Assembly (NCBI GenBank): GCA_016223145.1
Contig: JACRPN010000014.1
Coordinates: 1 to 64,000 of the forward strand
DNA: 64,000 nt
Source: Armatimonadota bacterium
Lineage (GTDB): Bacteria; Armatimonadota; Fimbriimonadia; Fimbriimonadales; Fimbriimonadaceae
Reading direction: 5' to 3'
Position numbers and translations under genes: made by a program. The notes under the pieces are model-generated. The model saw only the letters and a list, made by a program, of their open reading frames with translations, ran no database searches and had not been told where the DNA came from. Below are positions 8,487-16,657 of this stretch, in pieces (position 1 is the first letter of the stretch; each line of letters starts with the position of its first letter).

Positions 8487-8645
8487 AAAAGCCTCTCGTC
8501 ATCGTCCCACGCCTAGGCACGTGATTTGTGATGACGAATGGAAAGGCCCATGTGGGATGCCAAGCCCCAAAAGCCTCTCGTCATCGTCCCACGCCTAGGC
8601 ACGTGATTTGTGATGACGAATGGAAAGGCCCCTGTGGGATGCCAA
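8487..8645. repeat. 82-bp tandem duplication carrying the CGTCATC palindrome
   Basis: Two nearly identical 82-nt units start at 8491 and 8573. Each contains CTCTCGTCATCGTCCCACGC, CTAGGCACGTGATTTGTGATGACG and a tail GAATGGAAAGGCCC. They are a variant of the repeats at 3820 and 4212. The rest of 8426-8764 holds phrase-type repeats (GTGCGTGGTGCGTAGTCCGTGG) and no gene. Confidence 0.9.
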
Positions 8646-8764
8646 AAGTGGCCCACACGGAGCCTGCGGCCCCTTCACCCGGTTCACTGCTTTCACAGAC
8701 CTTGCCCACGGGTTGTGAGGTGGTTCGCCAGACCACGAACCACGGACCACTTGCCTTCTTCCTC

Positions 8765-10051
8765 TCACTTCCCAGCCAAACTCTTCTTCCCGACAAATAG
8801 CTCCCCTGAGAACCCCCAGCCCTCGGTTTGGCCGGGGTTTTCGGTCCAGGTGATCCAGACGCTGTTGCCATCGGAACAGCATCCGATGAAGTCGAGCGGC
8901 GGTCTTTCGCAGGCCCAATCGTGGCTCACCCTCTCGCTTGCCGAAAACGAAGCATCGGAAACAGTCCAAGAGGCGTAGCGCGTTTGCCAGAGACCGACGC
9001 GCTTGTTGTTGGTGTTCTTCTGCCCACTTCGGTTATCGATAAACGCCAGGTGGACCCGCCCTTTGGGGTCGGCGGAAACCCAAGGAAGGGTCTGAACGTA
9101 GTTGGAGACCGTCGAGTTCCGGTCCCGGCTCATCCGAAAGGACCGGATGGCCGATTCGAGCTCCTTGCCGGAAAGGCACGGCTTGCTCTCCCCCCAGGTC
9201 TTGCCGCCGTCTTTGCTGACCCTGAAATAGGCCAGAAGAGGGTGTTCTGTGGCCCCGTCCACTTCGACCTCGGCATAGTCCTGATAGATCGCCATGACGG
9301 TGTCCTTGCCCACCGCCACCACGCTGCCCAGCATCCAACGCTCTTGAGTGTCCCCGAGCGAAGGATGGGTCGCGCCGATCATGGCGTGGTTGCCCCAGGT
9401 CTTGCCGCCATCGTCGCTCGAGGCGAACATGTACTTGTCGATGTGCTCGTAATCGAAGCTCACAGCCCAAGCCGCGTAGATTCGCCCTCCAGTCCCCACC
9501 GTCAGGTAGGGATCCACCGCGTATTCGCCCTCGGAACCCTTGTCCACGCGCGCGATGGTCTTGAATGATTCGCCTTGGTTGCTTGACGAGGCGTAGAAGA
9601 TGCCTTTGGACTTCGGCCCGCCGATGTAGCCGTCCGAGTAGTTAAACCCGATCTCGCCGGTGATTGGGTTCACGACGATCCACTCCCGGTCATAGGGCCC
9701 GTCGATCCTCCCGACCTTGCGGATGGTTTTCCCATAGTCGGACGACCTCACCACCTGAATGCCCTTGACCCCCGGCACCAGGTAGGTGATGTAGAGCTTC
9801 CCGTCGGGGCCGATCGCCGAGGTGACGTCGCAGAAAGAGTCTGGCAGGTCGTGGCTCATACCGAAAGTCGCGCCGAAATCTCCGCTGACGTAGAGTTTGC
9901 AGGGCTGGTGGGCCGTGGCGTAGACGTTTCCCCTGCCGTCGGTCGAGACGAAGGACTCGCCCCCCTGCCCAAGTTTCTTGATGTCGGACCACTGGGCAGG
10001 GGCGGTAGCGGCAACGAAGATCGAGGCGACAATGGACGCGGTTCGTGTCAT
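8765..10051 (-). CDS. Exported BNR/Asp-box sialidase-like protein
   Basis: A 428-residue protein with a signal peptide (TRTASIVASIFVAATAPAQ) and several Asp-box (BNR) motifs that mark beta-propeller blades: SGDFGATF, SSDYGKTI, SSNQGESF, SSDDGGKTWG and SKDGGKTWG. These occur in sialidases and in non-enzymatic propellers. The arginine triad of true sialidases cannot be placed with confidence, so 'sialidase-like propeller' is as far as the evidence goes. Stands alone, with the thioredoxin-like gene upstream on the same strand (47 nt apart). Confidence 0.82.
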   Translation of the reverse strand: MTRTASIVASIFVAATAPAQWSDIKKLGQGGESFVSTDGRGNVYATAHQPCKLYVSGDFGATFGMSHDLPDSFCDVTSAIGPDGKLYITYLVPGVKGIQVVRSSDYGKTIRKVGRIDGPYDREWIVVNPITGEIGFNYSDGYIGGPKSKGIFYASSSNQGESFKTIARVDKGSEGEYAVDPYLTVGTGGRIYAAWAVSFDYEHIDKYMFASSDDGGKTWGNHAMIGATHPSLGDTQERWMLGSVVAVGKDTVMAIYQDYAEVEVDGATEHPLLAYFRVSKDGGKTWGESKPCLSGKELESAIRSFRMSRDRNSTVSNYVQTLPWVSADPKGRVHLAFIDNRSGQKNTNNKRVGLWQTRYASWTVSDASFSASERVSHDWACERPPLDFIGCCSDGNSVWITWTENPGQTEGWGFSGELFVGKKSLAGK

Positions 10052-10098
10052 GGTTCACTCACTTTCTGCCAGGACACTCCGGGTCCCGCAGAGCCCGC

Positions 10099-11178
10099 TT
10101 ACTTCTTGTACATCGCCAGCCGGTCGGTCAGCTCTTTGAGCACGGAGGCTTCGAAGCCTTTGGTTGCCTTGGCTGCGGCGACGGCTTTGGTGCCGCTCGC
10201 GATTGCGGCCTGCTTGTTGCCGGACTTGAATTGGGCTAGCGCGAGCGTATCGAGCGAATAAGCGTCGTTGCCACCCATCTCGGCCACGGCTTTTTGGGCG
10301 ATCCGCGCTGCCAGCGCGTAGTCCGGCTTCTTTAGGGGGGCATCGGGGTCGACGATGCTCCAGGCAATGCTGTTGAGCGCCACGCCGTTCTCCTTGTAGG
10401 CCCCGTTGGAGAGCTTCTCGCCATAGGCTTGGGCGGCGGCTTCGTCGTAGCGGAGCATGTACGAAAACTTGGCCATGCCTAGCTGCTCCTCCATTGCGGG
10501 ATCGTCCGCCAGTGCCTTGTCCAGTATGGAGACGGCTCCTCGATAGTCCTTCTTCTGGAGCGCATCGCTTAGCGAATTGCTGAGCGCCATCTGCTTCTTC
10601 ATGGCGCGCTGCTTGTCCGCCTCAGCCTGCTTGGCAGCAGCCATGTCGTACTTGCCTGCGAGTACTTTGTCGAGCACCTTGTCGAGTCCGTCCATCGGGT
10701 GGCCGATCCACACGATCTTCTGGTTCTTGTCCACGACGAAGGCCGCAGGGATGCCGTTCTGATTGGCGGCGGCCATCCAGGTCTTGGCCATCGTGCCCTC
10801 GAAGCCATCGGCGGCGACGTTGTAGTCCATCTTTGCGCCAAACTCCTTGACGAACTTGGCGACTTTGGAAAGGTGGGAGTTGCTCTTGAGCTTCTGCTCC
10901 TCCCAGACACTGACGCCCACGAAGTCCACCTTGCCCTTGTACTTGTGGGCAAGCTCGGTCAGGTGGGGGATGCTTTCCTTGCATGGGCCGCACCATGTGG
11001 CCCAGAATTCGACGACGTGGACCTTCCCGTCGGCCAGGCTCACGGGGCCACCCTTGATCCACTTGGCCACCTTGAGGGCCGGCGCAGACGATCCCACGCC
11101 GAGGTCGCCGGCGAGCACGGACGAGGAAATCGCGGCAGCGAGAATTGCGAGCGAAAGCAGTTTAGAAAGCGGTCTCAT
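10099..11178 (-). CDS. TlpA-like thioredoxin with C-terminal TPR region
   Basis: A 359-residue exported protein. I chose the ATG at 11178, which has an AAGAGGTG ribosome site and is followed by a signal peptide (LSLAILAAAISSSVLAG). Residues about 28-180 are a TlpA/redoxin domain with the active-site pair in WATWCGPC (Cys63, Cys66) and IPAAFVVDKNQKIVWIG (cis-proline). Residues about 200-355 are helical and repeat-like (AVSILDKALADDP, DYALAARIAQKAVAEMGG), consistent with TPRs. Family members reduce periplasmic disulfides or haem-maturation proteins; the partner is unknown. Confidence 0.9.
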   Translation of the reverse strand: MRPLSKLLSLAILAAAISSSVLAGDLGVGSSAPALKVAKWIKGGPVSLADGKVHVVEFWATWCGPCKESIPHLTELAHKYKGKVDFVGVSVWEEQKLKSNSHLSKVAKFVKEFGAKMDYNVAADGFEGTMAKTWMAAANQNGIPAAFVVDKNQKIVWIGHPMDGLDKVLDKVLAGKYDMAAAKQAEADKQRAMKKQMALSNSLSDALQKKDYRGAVSILDKALADDPAMEEQLGMAKFSYMLRYDEAAAQAYGEKLSNGAYKENGVALNSIAWSIVDPDAPLKKPDYALAARIAQKAVAEMGGNDAYSLDTLALAQFKSGNKQAAIASGTKAVAAAKATKGFEASVLKELTDRLAMYKK

Positions 11179-11346
11179 GGTGTCACCTCTTGGGGCGCGC
11201 CCAACGCGGGCGCTTCTGCCAGTTAGTACGAATCTGAGGCGAGATTCGTTACGTTTGGAGGGCTCGGCTAAAATACGACTTGGCGGCCAGGTTGAGCTCA
11301 TTTCCAAGGGCCCATCTGACCGCTTGCCGAACCTCAGGATAGAACC

Positions 11347-12396
11347 ATGTTCACGACCCTCTTGTGCGCAATCGCTCTTCAGCCGCTTGGCGGCCCCGTC
11401 CCAACCCCGACGCAAGGCAACGACGTGAAGGGCCAGGGCCAGCTCGTAGGGATCAACGGGGACTTTGGCGCGATCTACAGCCTCAAAAACGGCTTCAACG
11501 TGGCCATCTTGAGCGCAAGGTACACCGTCGAGCCGTTCGACTGCTACGCGTTGCCGGTCCTTCAGGGCGACCAAAAGTTCGTCGTCCTCGACATTGCCGT
11601 CAAGAACGCCAAACCGGAGGACAACTTCCTGGATACTTCCGGGTTCATCAAGGTGATCGACACGACGGGGAAGATCTACGACAGCACGAACTACCGGTTG
11701 GAGAGCAAGGGCGCCGAAGCTCCCGACACAACCCTCAGGCCTGGCCAAGGCCTCGGGCAAAAGGAGCTCAAGGATCCGTTTAGGGTGGCTTTCCCGGTGG
11801 ATGCCAAGGCCGTGATCAACAAGATCATGATCAACCAGGGCAGGCTGAACACGAACGAGCAGGTGGTTCGGTTCATGATGTCGGAGCCGCCCAAACCGGA
11901 CGCCACCACCAAGCCCAAGAACTTCATTGCCGCCCTCCCAGACGGCGTCCGAGAGAGCGGCGACGCCTGGGGCGCCATCGCAATGGCAGAAGGGAAGGGC
12001 GCAATCGGGGTGAGCGTTCCCAGCGGTGCGTTTGGGCTCAAGCTTGAATCGCTTGCGGCCTCCGATGCCGCGAAGTTCAACGGTGAGCCTCCCGCGGAGG
12101 GGAAGAAGTTCTGGGTGGCCACTTTTGTTGTGACTGGGCTCGTGACCCAGAACTTAACGATGTACGAGGTCACTGGGGGAGATCAACCCAGTTTTGAGCT
12201 CAGCGACGCCGACGGCGAGCGATACAAGCCGCTCGGCTACCGTAAGGCCAAGGCGGATGAGGAACCTGAGCATGAGTTCAGAAAGGGCGACCAATACACT
12301 TTCCGCGTGTTATTCGAGGTCCCCGCAGACGCGAAGTTCAAGAAGTTCGTGTATGGGACTTGGAATAGCCAAAAGTGGGCCGTCCATCTGAACTGA
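11347..12396 (+). CDS. Exported DUF4352-like beta-sandwich protein
   Basis: A 349-residue protein with a short signal peptide (MFTTLLCAIALQPLGG). Two similar halves each show an Ig-like pattern resembling DUF4352 (telobox/TRF2-like) proteins: FVVLDIAVKNAKPEDNFLDTSGFIKVIDTTGKIYDS in the first, KFWVATFVVTGLVTQNLTMYEVTGG with a later YKPLGYRKAKADEE in the second, each followed by LFEVP/VAFPV-type strands. Function unknown; probably periplasmic or surface. TAAAAT at about 11270 is a possible -10 box. Monocistronic. Confidence 0.78.
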   Translation: MFTTLLCAIALQPLGGPVPTPTQGNDVKGQGQLVGINGDFGAIYSLKNGFNVAILSARYTVEPFDCYALPVLQGDQKFVVLDIAVKNAKPEDNFLDTSGFIKVIDTTGKIYDSTNYRLESKGAEAPDTTLRPGQGLGQKELKDPFRVAFPVDAKAVINKIMINQGRLNTNEQVVRFMMSEPPKPDATTKPKNFIAALPDGVRESGDAWGAIAMAEGKGAIGVSVPSGAFGLKLESLAASDAAKFNGEPPAEGKKFWVATFVVTGLVTQNLTMYEVTGGDQPSFELSDADGERYKPLGYRKAKADEEPEHEFRKGDQYTFRVLFEVPADAKFKKFVYGTWNSQKWAVHLN

Positions 12397-12461
12397 GAGT
12401 CCTCCGACGGTGCCGTGGTTCCAGAAGCCCGTGGGTTTGTTTCGGGCGGCGAAATGGGCTA

Positions 12462-12467
12462 AAGTAT
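12462..12467 (+). promoter_or_regulatory. Possible -10 box TAAAGT upstream of haem lipoprotein
   Basis: GGGCTAAAGTATCGG around 12457-12471 resembles the -10 sites seen at 28057 and 30148 (GGNCTAAAGT-like). It would start a leader of about 50 nt before the ATG at 12523. No -35 match is clear. Confidence 0.35.
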
Positions 12468-12522
12468 CGGCTCTGGGTTCATCGCCCGCGGGGCGTGAAC
12501 CCGAGATCGGAGACTTGTTCAG

Positions 12523-12981
12523 ATGACTAGATTCTTCTTGTTTGCCGCCTGCCTGGCGGTTCTTTGTGTCGGCTGCTCGGGCGGTGCCACGTCTGAAGCC
12601 CAAGACGAAAAGCCCGTCTCCCAATCGGGAGAGGGTGCGACGCCGAAGCCCGATGAAGGGACGAGCGGAGGGGCTGAGGCAGCAGCAGGAGGCGGTGAAT
12701 CCTCCTTCGCTGAGGTGGCAGCCATCTTCAATGAGTCCTGCGTTAAGTGCCACTCCGGGCCGGGCGCAAAGGGCGCCATCGACCTCTCGACCTACGACGG
12801 GGTAATGAAGGGCGGAGAGGACGGGGCCATCGTGACGGCGGGCGACGTCGAGAAGAGCAAGCTTTCGATGGCGCTTCGGGGCAAAGGCGCCAAGCAGATG
12901 CCGATGATGGCGGAGCCGCTCCCTGAAGAGAAGATCGCCAAGGTCGAGGCCTGGATCAAAGCAGGGGCGAAGAAGGAATAG
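12523..12981 (+). CDS. One-haem cytochrome c lipoprotein, planctomycete type
   Basis: A 152-residue lipoprotein: signal peptide ending VLCVGC (Cys18 lipidation), a Gly/Ala/Glu-rich linker, then a single cytochrome c domain with CVKCH (Cys73, Cys76, His77). MPMMAEPLPEEKIAKVEAWIKAGAK carries a likely axial methionine followed by the final helix. This looks like the planctomycete-type PSC1 cytochrome domain usually found fused to larger proteins; here it stands alone. Role in electron transfer at the outer side of the membrane is inferred. Confidence 0.88.
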   Translation: MTRFFLFAACLAVLCVGCSGGATSEAQDEKPVSQSGEGATPKPDEGTSGGAEAAAGGGESSFAEVAAIFNESCVKCHSGPGAKGAIDLSTYDGVMKGGEDGAIVTAGDVEKSKLSMALRGKGAKQMPMMAEPLPEEKIAKVEAWIKAGAKKE

Positions 12982-12992
12982 GACAAAGGGAC

Positions 12993-13212
12993 AGATGAAC
13001 CGTAGCCGCAGGTTCCGCGCCTGCGTACCTTCTACCAGATGAACCGTAGCCGCAGGTTCCGTGCCTGCGTCTCTTCTACCAGATGAACCGTAGCCGCAGG
13101 TTCTGTGCCTGCGTCTCTTCTACCAGATGAACCGTAGCCGCAGGTTCCGAGCCTGCGTGTCTTCTACCAGATGAACCGTAGCCGCAGGTTCCGTGCCTGC
13201 GTGTCTTCTTGA
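12993..13212. repeat. 44-bp tandem repeat, five copies
   Basis: Units start at 12993, 13037, 13081, 13125 and 13169 (exact 44-nt period; AGATGAACCGTAGCCGCAGG and onward). Each contains CGCAGG-N7-CCTGCG, a 6-bp hairpin. Copies differ at only a few positions, indicating recent expansion. It fills the gap between the convergent haem lipoprotein and cupin genes, so it may end both transcripts. Confidence 0.95.
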
Positions 13213-13217
13213 AACAG

Positions 13218-13574
13218 TCAACCCTGCCTGTCGACGCCCATCATCCCAACCGGTGACAGAACGTCCAGGATGAGCGTGTCCTCAATCGCTCGGACCCCAT
13301 GCTGAAAGTTGGGGGGCAATACGATCACCGTGTGGCCCCCCACTTCCCGCTCTTCATAGTCCCCGCTTCCCAGCTCGCCGAGCTGCCAAAGCACTCGTCC
13401 CGAGATCACGAAGGCGATTTGCTCGCTCTCGTGCCGGTGCGGCTCAACCACGCACCCCTCTTTTAGCTCCACGCAGGCCCAGAGCATGTTCTCTCCTTGG
13501 ATCTTGCGACGGAAAAGGTTGACGATCGGATTGTCCTCGGGGAGCTCAGAAAGCGAGCGAACGGTCGCGGGCAT
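13218..13574 (-). CDS. Cupin-domain protein
   Basis: A 118-residue single cupin. The metal motif is visible as PHRHESEQIAFVISG, followed by a second-strand FQHGVRA. I chose the ATG at 13574 (MPATVRSLSEL) because TAGACT lies 7 nt before it, a leaderless layout seen elsewhere here; the longer frame starting upstream overlaps the divergent gene. Function unassigned; small cupins bind metal and act as isomerases, dioxygenases or ligand sensors. Confidence 0.88.
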   Translation of the reverse strand: MPATVRSLSELPEDNPIVNLFRRKIQGENMLWACVELKEGCVVEPHRHESEQIAFVISGRVLWQLGELGSGDYEEREVGGHTVIVLPPNFQHGVRAIEDTLILDVLSPVGMMGVDRQG

Positions 13575-13633
13575 GGGTGGGAGTCTATCCCATCGAGCCT
13601 TGCACAACCCAGTCGGAAACCTCCCGGCGGGCC

Positions 13634-14341
13634 ATGGGCGTATCAACCATCACGAAGATGGGCTTTCTCCTTTCGCTGGCATTTCTGGTTGGCGCGCAAG
13701 ACCGCATCTCGGCGGTTTCGCCGTCGATTGACCTGGTGTCGATCAAAGGGCACGGGGCTGTCAAAGACTTCAAGATCGGCAGATTCGAGGTCACGATGAA
13801 GCAGTTCGAGGCCTTCGTGAGGGACGCAGGTTACGACGGTAGGGCGCATCCGAGCAGCAAGTCCTCCGAGCCGTTCCTGTTGGGATGGAGTGCCGGGAAA
13901 CCTCCTGTCGGAAAGGACCGCTACCCGGTGTGCTATGTGAACTGGCACCACGCCAAAGCCTTCTGCGTTTGGCTTTCGATGAAGTCGGGCCTGAACGTTC
14001 ACCTCCCGACGGATGCCCAATGGACGCTGGCAGCCTCGGGCGTGCAGGGCAGAACCTACCCCTGGGGCAACGCTTGGGATCCCAAGCGCTGCAACTGGGG
14101 CGATGAGGGCAAAGTGGATGGCTACATGGAGTCCGCGCCGGTCGGCAGCTTTCCCAGGGGCGCGACGCCCGAAGGCGTGCTCGATATGGCTGGAAACATC
14201 TGGGAGTGGTCTGCGGAAGGCCACTTGCGCGGCGGGCCGTGGTGCATGGACAAGAGCACCGTTCTCTGTACGTTCGTCGCTCACGAAAACACGGAGCGCT
14301 GCGACGACAAGTTCGGGCTGAGGATTGCTGTGGGCGGGTAG
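13634..14341 (+). CDS. Formylglycine-generating-enzyme-like (SUMF1) protein
   Basis: About 235 residues from the ATG at 13634 (an ATG at 13658 gives a shorter signal peptide). After the signal peptide (MGFLLSLAFLVGAQ) the sulfatase-modifying-factor domain follows: FKIGRFEVTMKQFEAFVRDAGY, PVCYVNWHHAKAFCVWLS, LPTDAQWTLAASGVQGRTYPWGN, LDMAGNIWEWSAEG, and FGLRIAV at the end. True formylglycine-generating enzymes need two copper-binding cysteines near the C-terminus; Cys residues occur here (GGPWCMDKS, VLCTF) but the pattern is not the canonical one. No sulfatase gene is nearby. Confidence 0.85.
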   Translation: MGVSTITKMGFLLSLAFLVGAQDRISAVSPSIDLVSIKGHGAVKDFKIGRFEVTMKQFEAFVRDAGYDGRAHPSSKSSEPFLLGWSAGKPPVGKDRYPVCYVNWHHAKAFCVWLSMKSGLNVHLPTDAQWTLAASGVQGRTYPWGNAWDPKRCNWGDEGKVDGYMESAPVGSFPRGATPEGVLDMAGNIWEWSAEGHLRGGPWCMDKSTVLCTFVAHENTERCDDKFGLRIAVGG

Positions 14342-14360
14342 CCCTGGACTTCTGCCTCTC

Positions 14361-14470
14361 ACCCCTGTTCGCTTCGCTCACGGTCCCTCTCCCCATGGGG
14401 GCAAGGTGTTGTTTTCGCTACGGCGCCAGACCCTCGACCCTAAGCCCCGGACCCCAGACCCCAAATCCGA
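14361..14470. repeat. Degraded 53-nt repeat plus CCCCAGACC phrase
   Basis: 14361-14408 (CTCACCCCTGTTCGCTTCGCTC...CCCCATGGGGGCAAGG) is a diverged relative of the 53-nt hairpin repeat at 1887. It is followed by GGACCCCAGACCCCAAATC, a phrase repeat also seen at about 400-418. The region lies between convergent genes. Confidence 0.6.
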
Positions 14471-14476
14471 TTCACC

Positions 14477-15097
14477 CTACATCGTCCCATAGAGCCGGTC
14501 GCCGAAATCCCCGAGGCCGGGGAGGATGTACTTCCGGTCGTTGAGGCCACGGTCGAGCGCCGCCGTAACGATATCCACATCTGGGTGGTCGGCATTGAGC
14601 TTGGCGACGCCTTCGGGCGCTGAAACCACGCTGACCATGGTCACGGACGCGGCCCCATTGGCCTTCAGCAGGGAAATCGCCTGGGAGGCTGAGCCCCCGG
14701 TGGCAAGCATTGGGTCCACGCAGAGCGTGTAGCGTCCCGCCAACTTCGGAAGCTTGCAGTAGTAGCTATGCGCGATCGCCGTGTCTTCGTGGCGCTCAAG
14801 CCCGATGTAGCCAATCGAAACGTCGGGGAACATCTCGACGATTGGGTCGAGCATCCCTAGCCCCGCGCGAAGGACTGGAACTACCGCCAACCCGGCTCCC
14901 AATGTGGACGCCTCGGCCGTTTCGAGCGGCGTTTCGACCGATCCTGCAGTCCTTGGCATCGCACGAGTCGCCTCGATCACCAGAAGCCGCGTGAGGTTGG
15001 CGCAGAGGGTCCTGAACTTCTCCGGTGGCGTTTTCTTGTCGCGAAGACCGGCGAGCAAATGGTTCGCCAGAGGGTGGTCGAGCACGAGGAGCGACAT
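14477..15097 (-). CDS. upp: Uracil phosphoribosyltransferase
   Basis: A 206-residue enzyme that makes UMP from uracil and PRPP in pyrimidine salvage. Family motifs are clear: VVPVLRAGLGMLDPIVEMFP, YIGLERHEDT, the PRPP loop VDPMLATGGSASQAI and the C-terminal uracil-binding LPGLGDFGDRLYGT. The ATG at 15097 gives the normal length; CACAAT lies 6 nt before it, so it may be leaderless. Its substrate PRPP is produced by prs at 16657, encoded divergently nearby. Confidence 0.95.
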   Translation of the reverse strand: MSLLVLDHPLANHLLAGLRDKKTPPEKFRTLCANLTRLLVIEATRAMPRTAGSVETPLETAEASTLGAGLAVVPVLRAGLGMLDPIVEMFPDVSIGYIGLERHEDTAIAHSYYCKLPKLAGRYTLCVDPMLATGGSASQAISLLKANGAASVTMVSVVSAPEGVAKLNADHPDVDIVTAALDRGLNDRKYILPGLGDFGDRLYGTM

Positions 15098-15103
15098 GGA
15101 TTG

Positions 15104-15109
15104 ATTGTG
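15104..15109 (-). promoter_or_regulatory. -10-like CACAAT, 6 nt before upp start
   Basis: Read on the minus strand, CACAAT-N6-ATG; no Shine-Dalgarno site fits in the gap. Part of the window-wide leaderless pattern. Confidence 0.5.
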
Positions 15110-15188
15110 CCCTGTTTGCAGGCTCTTTGCCTTTGCCGGCACACAATCGCAAATGCGCCAAGGCTTTTCCACAGACCCCTTCCTTAAG

Positions 15189-15217
15189 ATAGGGTGAACG
15201 TGCTACAAATAGGGTGA
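15189..15217. promoter_or_regulatory. Direct repeat ATAGGGTGA, 20-bp spacing, upstream of glmU
   Basis: ATAGGGTGA occurs at 15189-15197 and 15209-15217, about two helical turns apart, in the divergent upp/glmU intergenic region with TACAAAT between them. The geometry suits a dimeric regulator or a promoter duplication; the regulator is unknown. Confidence 0.35.
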
Positions 15218-15259
15218 GCCTTTGGGACGGCCCGTCCGCCTGCTTGGAGGTCTGCAGCC

Positions 15260-16657
15260 ATGTTAACCGCGAACGCCCACGGGATCATTTTGGCAACGGG
15301 TCAAGCCGAAGCCGCCACCGGTGGCATCGCCCCACCGTTGCTGAATGCCTGCGGCACGCCGTTGGTCGAACTGGTGGTTTCGGCCTTTCGGGGCGTCGGC
15401 GTTGCGACGCCGACCGTCGTGGTCGAGGAGCCATCGGGACAGGCGATACGTGAGGCGTTGGGAACGGGCGTCCAGATAGCTTGGGCGGACAGGCCCCTTG
15501 CCGATGCCGCCGCCCTCAATGCTGCAAGCAGCCTGTTTGAGGAGGCGCGCGGACCTGTCCTCGTCGCGTGCGCGACCACCGGCTTGCTGACCTCCGCAGA
15601 GTTGCGGGCCCTTCTGGTTCAGCACGCCGACGCCCGCGCCGCCGCCACGATTGCGACCATGCGGCTTCAGGAACCCTCAGGGCATGGGCGCGTCGTCCGA
15701 GACCCTCATGGCAAGGTTGCGCGGGTCGTTCAGGAGCAGGACGCCAACCCTCGAGTGCGCGCCATCCAAGAGATCTGCGCTGAGGTCTACTGTTTCGATG
15801 CGCAGGTGCTGTTCGCCATGCTCCCACGGCTGATTGCCGAGCGCGGCGCCGCACCTACGCCTCTGGCCGATATTTTCGAACTCATTTATGAGGCCGGGGG
15901 GACGATCGAGACGCACGTCTTCGACGATTCCGGGACGTTCCAGCGTGCAAAGGGCCTCTGGGACCTTGCGGTTCTCACCGGTGTGCTCCGCCAGCGCATC
16001 TTGAAGAAGCATTGCGGCCAGGGCGTGCTCATTACAGACTTGGACACAACCTTCATCTGCCACGACGTCGAAATCGGCTCTGGAACGCGCATCGAGCCCA
16101 TGACCTCGATCCTGGCCGGCACAAAAGTGGGCGCAAGCTGCCACGTCGGCCCGCAGTCGTTCGTCTCACAATCGGTAATCGAGGACGGCGCATCCGTGTT
16201 CATGAGCCAGGTGAGCGGCGCGACGGTTAAGAAGGGGGCCAGGGTCGGCCCGTTTGCCAACCTTCGGCCCGGAGCCGTCATCGGCGAGGGCGCGAAGGTC
16301 GGAAACTTTGTCGAGGTGAAGAACGCTTCCCTTGGCAAAAAGGCCAGCGTTTCGCACCTGGCCTATATAGGCGATGGAACCGTCGGCGACGAGACCAACA
16401 TCGGCGCGGGCGTGATCTTCTGCAACTACGACGGGGTTCACAAGAACCGAACGGAAATCGGGGACAACGCATTCGTTGGCTCCAATTCGACATTGATCGC
16501 ACCGGTGACCATCGGCGATGGCGCGCTGGTTGCGGCTGGAAGTGTGGTGACCCACGACGTCCCGGCCGATGCCGGAGCGTTTGGGCGTTCTAGACAAGAA
16601 ACGAAAGAGGGGTGGGCCAAGAAATGGCGTCAGCGGAAACAGGTGGAGTCAACTTGA
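15260..16657 (+). CDS. glmU: GlmU-like protein: intact acetyltransferase, degenerate uridylyltransferase
   Basis: A 465-residue protein with the two-domain GlmU layout, which normally makes UDP-GlcNAc from GlcN-1-P. The left-handed beta-helix acetyltransferase half (residues about 260-455) is canonical: VGPFANLRPGAVIGEGAKVG, FVEVKNASLG, HLAYIGDGTVG, NIGAGVIFCNYDG and LIAPVTIGDGALVAAGS. In the N-terminal half the usual LAAGxGTRM...PKVLH loop reads LATGQAEAATGGIAPPLLNA, the Mg-binding GD of YGDVPL reads CATTG (residues 104-108), the GTGHA motif is gone and GVNDR reads DSGTFQ, although GHGRVVRDPHGKVARVVQEQDA still shows descent. Ribosome site GGAGG precedes the ATG; prs follows with a one-base overlap. 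Confidence 0.9.
   Translation: MLTANAHGIILATGQAEAATGGIAPPLLNACGTPLVELVVSAFRGVGVATPTVVVEEPSGQAIREALGTGVQIAWADRPLADAAALNAASSLFEEARGPVLVACATTGLLTSAELRALLVQHADARAAATIATMRLQEPSGHGRVVRDPHGKVARVVQEQDANPRVRAIQEICAEVYCFDAQVLFAMLPRLIAERGAAPTPLADIFELIYEAGGTIETHVFDDSGTFQRAKGLWDLAVLTGVLRQRILKKHCGQGVLITDLDTTFICHDVEIGSGTRIEPMTSILAGTKVGASCHVGPQSFVSQSVIEDGASVFMSQVSGATVKKGARVGPFANLRPGAVIGEGAKVGNFVEVKNASLGKKASVSHLAYIGDGTVGDETNIGAGVIFCNYDGVHKNRTEIGDNAFVGSNSTLIAPVTIGDGALVAAGSVVTHDVPADAGAFGRSRQETKEGWAKKWRQRKQVEST

Noticed and set aside
8765-10051. True sialidase
   Set aside because: Asp-boxes are clear but the catalytic arginine triad and nucleophile tyrosine cannot be placed, so only a propeller is claimed.
12993-13212. 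CRISPR array
   Set aside because: Units abut with no spacers; it is a plain 44-bp tandem repeat.
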